Source of the DNA: Phycisphaerales bacterium
Lineage (GTDB): Bacteria > Planctomycetota > Phycisphaerae > Phycisphaerales > UBA1924
NCBI GenBank assembly: GCA_905339235.1
Contig: CAJPFG010000004.1
Coordinates: 62,001-126,000, forward strand
Direction of reading: 5' to 3'
DNA length: 64,000 nt
Shown: one piece after another, positions 61,597-64,000 of the stretch
Position numbering within the stretch: position 1 is the stretch's first letter
Layout of the letters: every line of letters starts with the position of its first letter
Notes under the pieces: generated by a model
What the model saw: only the letters and a program-made list of their open reading frames with translations
The model's database searches: none
What the model was told of the DNA's origin: nothing
Made by a program: the position numbers and the translations under genes

Positions 61597-62828
61597 TCCA
61601 GTACCTCACCTTCCTCACCCGCTGCTTCCGCCTCAGTTTCGTCGGCGACTGGCGGTACTACCTCTGGATGCTGTTCCTCTCCATCGTCGCGCTCCTGGGC
61701 CTCAACGCCTACTGCAAGCAGTTCGTCCACGGCCTCGCGACCACCGGCATGACCGACCAGGTCTCCTGGGGCCTGTACATCGCCAACTTCACGTACCTCG
61801 TCGGCATGGCCGCGGCCGCCGTCATGCTCGTCATCCCCGTCTACATCTACCGCAACCGCGACCTGCACAACCTGGTCATCTTCGGGGAACTTTTCGCCGT
61901 CGCCGCCATCATCATGGCCCTCCTGTTCGTCACGGTGGACCTGGGCCGCCCCGAGCGCTTCCACCACCTCATGCTCCGCTTCAACTTCCCCATCTCCATG
62001 CTCACCTGGGACGTCATCGTCCTCAACGGCTACCTCCTGCTCAACCTCCACATCTGCGGATACCTGATTTACTGCGCGTACTGCCGACGCAAGCCCGGGA
62101 AGTTCTTCTACTACCCCTTCGTCTTCATCGCGATCGCCTGGGCCATCAGCATCCACACCGTCACGGCGTTCCTCTACAGCGGCCTGGGCGGACGCCCCTT
62201 CTGGAACTCCGCGGTCATCGCGCCCCGCTTCCTCGCCTCCGCCTTCGCCGCCGGACCCGCGTTCCTCATCCTCACCCTCCAGGTCATCCGCTCCACCACC
62301 GACTACACCATCTCCGACCGTGCCCTTCTCACCCTTCGCAACATCGTCACCATCGCCATGACGATCAACATGTTCCTCCTGGGCTGCGAGGTCTTCACAG
62401 AGTTCTACACCGACTCCGCCCACGTCGCCTCCGCCAAGTACCTCTTCACGGGCCTGGGCCCCCACCGCGGCCTGGTCCCCTGGATCTGGACCGCCATCGG
62501 CCTCAACACCGTCGCTCTGCTCCTGCTCTACCTCCCCGTCTCCCGCGGCCTGCAGTTCCTCAACTTCGCCTGCGTCATGCTCATCATCGGCGTCTGGATC
62601 GAAAAGGGCATGGGCCTCATCGTCCCGGCCTTCATCCCCACGCCTCTGGGTGAGATCGTCGAATACATCCCCACGCTCAACGAATCCCTCGTGTCCCTGG
62701 GGATCTGGGCCTTCGGCCTGCTCGTCTACACCATCCTCGTCCGCGTCACCGTGCCCGTGCTCTTCGGAAGGCTCTCCTTCGATCGCGAGTACGACCCCAA
62801 CGCTCTTCCGGAGCCCCTGCCCCACTGA
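61593..62828 (+). CDS. NrfD/PsrC-family quinol-interacting membrane subunit
   Basis: 411 residues from a GTG start with GGAGG nine bases upstream. About ten spans, including MLFLSIVALLGLNAYCKQFV, VSWGLYIANFTYLVGMAAAA, PERFHHLMLRFNFPISMLTW, NSAVIAPRFLASAFAAGPAF and GLVPWIWTAIGLNTVALLLL. The Trp-Gly-Leu-Tyr and Arg-Phe-His segments are characteristic of the long NrfD form (as in DmsC/HmeB/alternative complex III ActC). It binds menaquinol and exchanges electrons with the ferredoxin subunit. Its GTGA overlap with the previous stop implies a stoichiometric complex. Confidence 0.95.
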   Translation: MIQYLTFLTRCFRLSFVGDWRYYLWMLFLSIVALLGLNAYCKQFVHGLATTGMTDQVSWGLYIANFTYLVGMAAAAVMLVIPVYIYRNRDLHNLVIFGELFAVAAIIMALLFVTVDLGRPERFHHLMLRFNFPISMLTWDVIVLNGYLLLNLHICGYLIYCAYCRRKPGKFFYYPFVFIAIAWAISIHTVTAFLYSGLGGRPFWNSAVIAPRFLASAFAAGPAFLILTLQVIRSTTDYTISDRALLTLRNIVTIAMTINMFLLGCEVFTEFYTDSAHVASAKYLFTGLGPHRGLVPWIWTAIGLNTVALLLLYLPVSRGLQFLNFACVMLIIGVWIEKGMGLIVPAFIPTPLGEIVEYIPTLNESLVSLGIWAFGLLVYTILVRVTVPVLFGRLSFDREYDPNALPEPLPH

Positions 62829-62849
62829 TCAACTTCGGAGTTGCAGAAC

Positions 62850-64000
62850 ATGAAGCGTCACGCCGCACTCATCCCCGCACTCCTGCTCACCGCCGCCGCG
62901 TCGGCGCAGGTCTTCGGCCCGAAGGAGATCTCCGAGGAAAGCAAGGCCTGCATCGCGTGCCATCGCGAGCACGGCCCGGGCCTCTACCAGCAGTGGGGCG
63001 CCAGCAAGCACTTCCGCGCCAACGTCGGCTGCTTCGAATGCCACGCCGCGCCCCAGGCCGAGCCCGACTCCTTCGAGCACTACGGCCAGTACATCGCCAT
63101 CCTCGTGACCCCCAAGGACTGCTCGCGCTGCCACGCCCGTGAAGTCGAGGAGTTCTCCGCCTCCCGACACTCCAAGGCCGCTCGCATCCTCGGCTCCCTC
63201 GACAACGTCCTCGCCGAGGTCGTCGAGGGCAACAAGGGCATGAAGAGCGTCGGCTTCCCCGAGGGCGTCGCCGCGTCCGCGGTGAACGGGTGCTGGCAGT
63301 GCCACGGCTCCGAGGTCAAGATCCTCCCCGAAGGCAAGATAGACCCGACAACCTGGCCCAACAGCGGCATCGGCCGGATCAATCCCGACGGCTCCGAGGG
63401 CGCCTGCAACGCCTGCCACACCCGCCACACCTTCTCCGCCGCGCAGGCCCGTCACCCCGACACCTGCGGCAAGTGCCACCTCGGCCCCGACCATCCCCAG
63501 AAGGAGATCTACGAGGAGTCCAAGCACGGAATCGCCTTCTTCTCCAACGTCAACCAGATGAATCTCGACAGCAACAAGTGGGTCGTCGGCGAGGACTACT
63601 GGGCCGCCCCCACGTGCGCCACCTGCCACATGTCCGCCACCAGAAAGCAGCCCGTCTCGCACGATGTCGGCCTGAGAATCTCCTGGAACAACCGCCCCGA
63701 ACTCTCGGTCCGCCCCGAGTTCGCCGACGCCAAGATGAACCTTCCCGGGGCAAGCATTCCCTGGGAAACCCGCCGCCTCAACATGAAGGACGTCTGCATC
63801 AACTGCCACGACGCTCAATGGATCGACAACTTCTACACCCAGTACGACGCCCTCATCGAACTCTACAACGACAAGTTCGCCACCCCCTCCCGCGACCTCT
63901 ACGCCCTGGCCCGCCCGCTCCTCAACGGCCCCCAGTTCGCGAACGAACTCGACTGGACGTACTACGAACTCTGGCACCATGAAGGCCGCCGCGCCCGCCA
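62850..64000 (+). CDS. Octahaem cytochrome c of the hydroxylamine oxidoreductase family (3' end beyond window)
   Basis: The frame from the ATG at 62850 is open to the edge (383 residues). A signal peptide ends ASA|QV. Eight CxxCH sites lie at residues 34, 61, 91, 148, 186, 206, 256 and 316, the family's full number. The surroundings match HAO-like enzymes: ACHREHGPGLYQQWGASKHF, CATCHMSATRKQPVSHDVGL, RISWNNRPELS, and WHHEGRRAR at the edge. Haem 4 (CWQCH) is the expected active site. The Tyr that crosslinks the haem in hydroxylamine oxidases lies further C-terminal, outside the window, so oxidase and reductase (epsilon-HAO) cannot be told apart. Being fourth in an operon with a quinol-linked ferredoxin/NrfD favours reduction of nitrite, NO or hydroxylamine. 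Confidence 0.93.
   Translation, partial: MKRHAALIPALLLTAAASAQVFGPKEISEESKACIACHREHGPGLYQQWGASKHFRANVGCFECHAAPQAEPDSFEHYGQYIAILVTPKDCSRCHAREVEEFSASRHSKAARILGSLDNVLAEVVEGNKGMKSVGFPEGVAASAVNGCWQCHGSEVKILPEGKIDPTTWPNSGIGRINPDGSEGACNACHTRHTFSAAQARHPDTCGKCHLGPDHPQKEIYEESKHGIAFFSNVNQMNLDSNKWVVGEDYWAAPTCATCHMSATRKQPVSHDVGLRISWNNRPELSVRPEFADAKMNLPGASIPWETRRLNMKDVCINCHDAQWIDNFYTQYDALIELYNDKFATPSRDLYALARPLLNGPQFANELDWTYYELWHHEGRRAR

Noticed and set aside
62850-64000. Calling the octahaem protein a hydroxylamine oxidase (nitrification or anammox)
   Set aside because: The crosslinking Tyr region is outside the window and no ammonia monooxygenase or hydrazine synthase genes are seen, so only the family can be stated.

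Overview
The window is a high-GC (roughly 65% by eye) chromosomal segment, most likely from a planctomycete of the class Phycisphaerae. This rests on memory of family traits, not on a search: a greatly enlarged SecA, a small membrane protein with a CPRCxYDLR...CPECG zinc ribbon, a prepilin-type protein with an AFTLMELLVVIGIIGVL leader, a secreted protein ending in a PEP-CTERM-like anchor, many multihaem cytochromes, and an NrfD/ferredoxin/HAO-type module. I see no transposase, phage gene, CRISPR array, rRNA or origin. One tRNA (Pro-CGG) is present.

Positions 1-16100 form an accessory region of small one-domain proteins: arsenate reductase (cut by the window edge) with an ArsR repressor, GNAT, two ArsR-type regulator + SRPBCC operons, SnoaL-like, DUF899, VOC, DUF1801, DinB, OmdA/DUF1905, AlkD, an AraC/GyrI regulator, an MBL/ODP-like protein, and an ECF sigma factor with its membrane partner. 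Positions 16500-23000 hold an AraC regulator divergent from three exported enzymes: a frameshifted cupin + hydrolase, a protein made of two fused esterases, and a Tat-exported aldo/keto reductase. Positions 23100-36200 carry housekeeping and metabolic genes: tRNA-Pro, a prepilin-like protein, SecA, a stand-alone NrdJ-type TSCPD domain, a D-2-hydroxyacid dehydrogenase, an M61 peptidase, and a divergent tyrosine phenol-lyase / tryptophanase pair. A ferredoxin-TPR membrane protein, a broken GGDEF gene and pntAB follow.

From 42300 to the right edge the window is almost entirely electron-transfer genes. A plus-strand group (42395-49757) encodes a 4-haem cytochrome, an NHL lipoprotein, a 5-haem cytochrome, a 670-residue outer-membrane beta-barrel, a second NHL lipoprotein and a 12-haem cytochrome. 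A minus-strand operon converges on it (55059-49764) with a 15-haem cytochrome, a redoxin-TPR protein, a 12-haem NapC/NrfH-type membrane cytochrome and another 15-haem cytochrome. Next come an NTF2-like exported protein, an NtrC-type sigma-54 activator, a kinase-like protein lacking an ATPase domain and a full histidine kinase. The window ends in an operon for a 4-haem membrane cytochrome, a Tat-exported four-cluster ferredoxin, NrfD and an octahaem hydroxylamine-oxidoreductase-family cytochrome cut by the edge. The eight cytochromes carry about 75 predicted haem sites.

My working model, which is inference, is that quinol electrons enter through the NapC-type protein and/or the NrfD module and pass along the periplasmic multihaem proteins. 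They then leave through the barrel or reduce a nitrogen compound at the octahaem enzyme. Sigma-54-type promoters in front of the first cytochrome gene (42278-42294) and of the gene group containing the NtrC-type activator (55203-55219) suggest shared control. Four regulator genes elsewhere appear to be transcribed without leaders.
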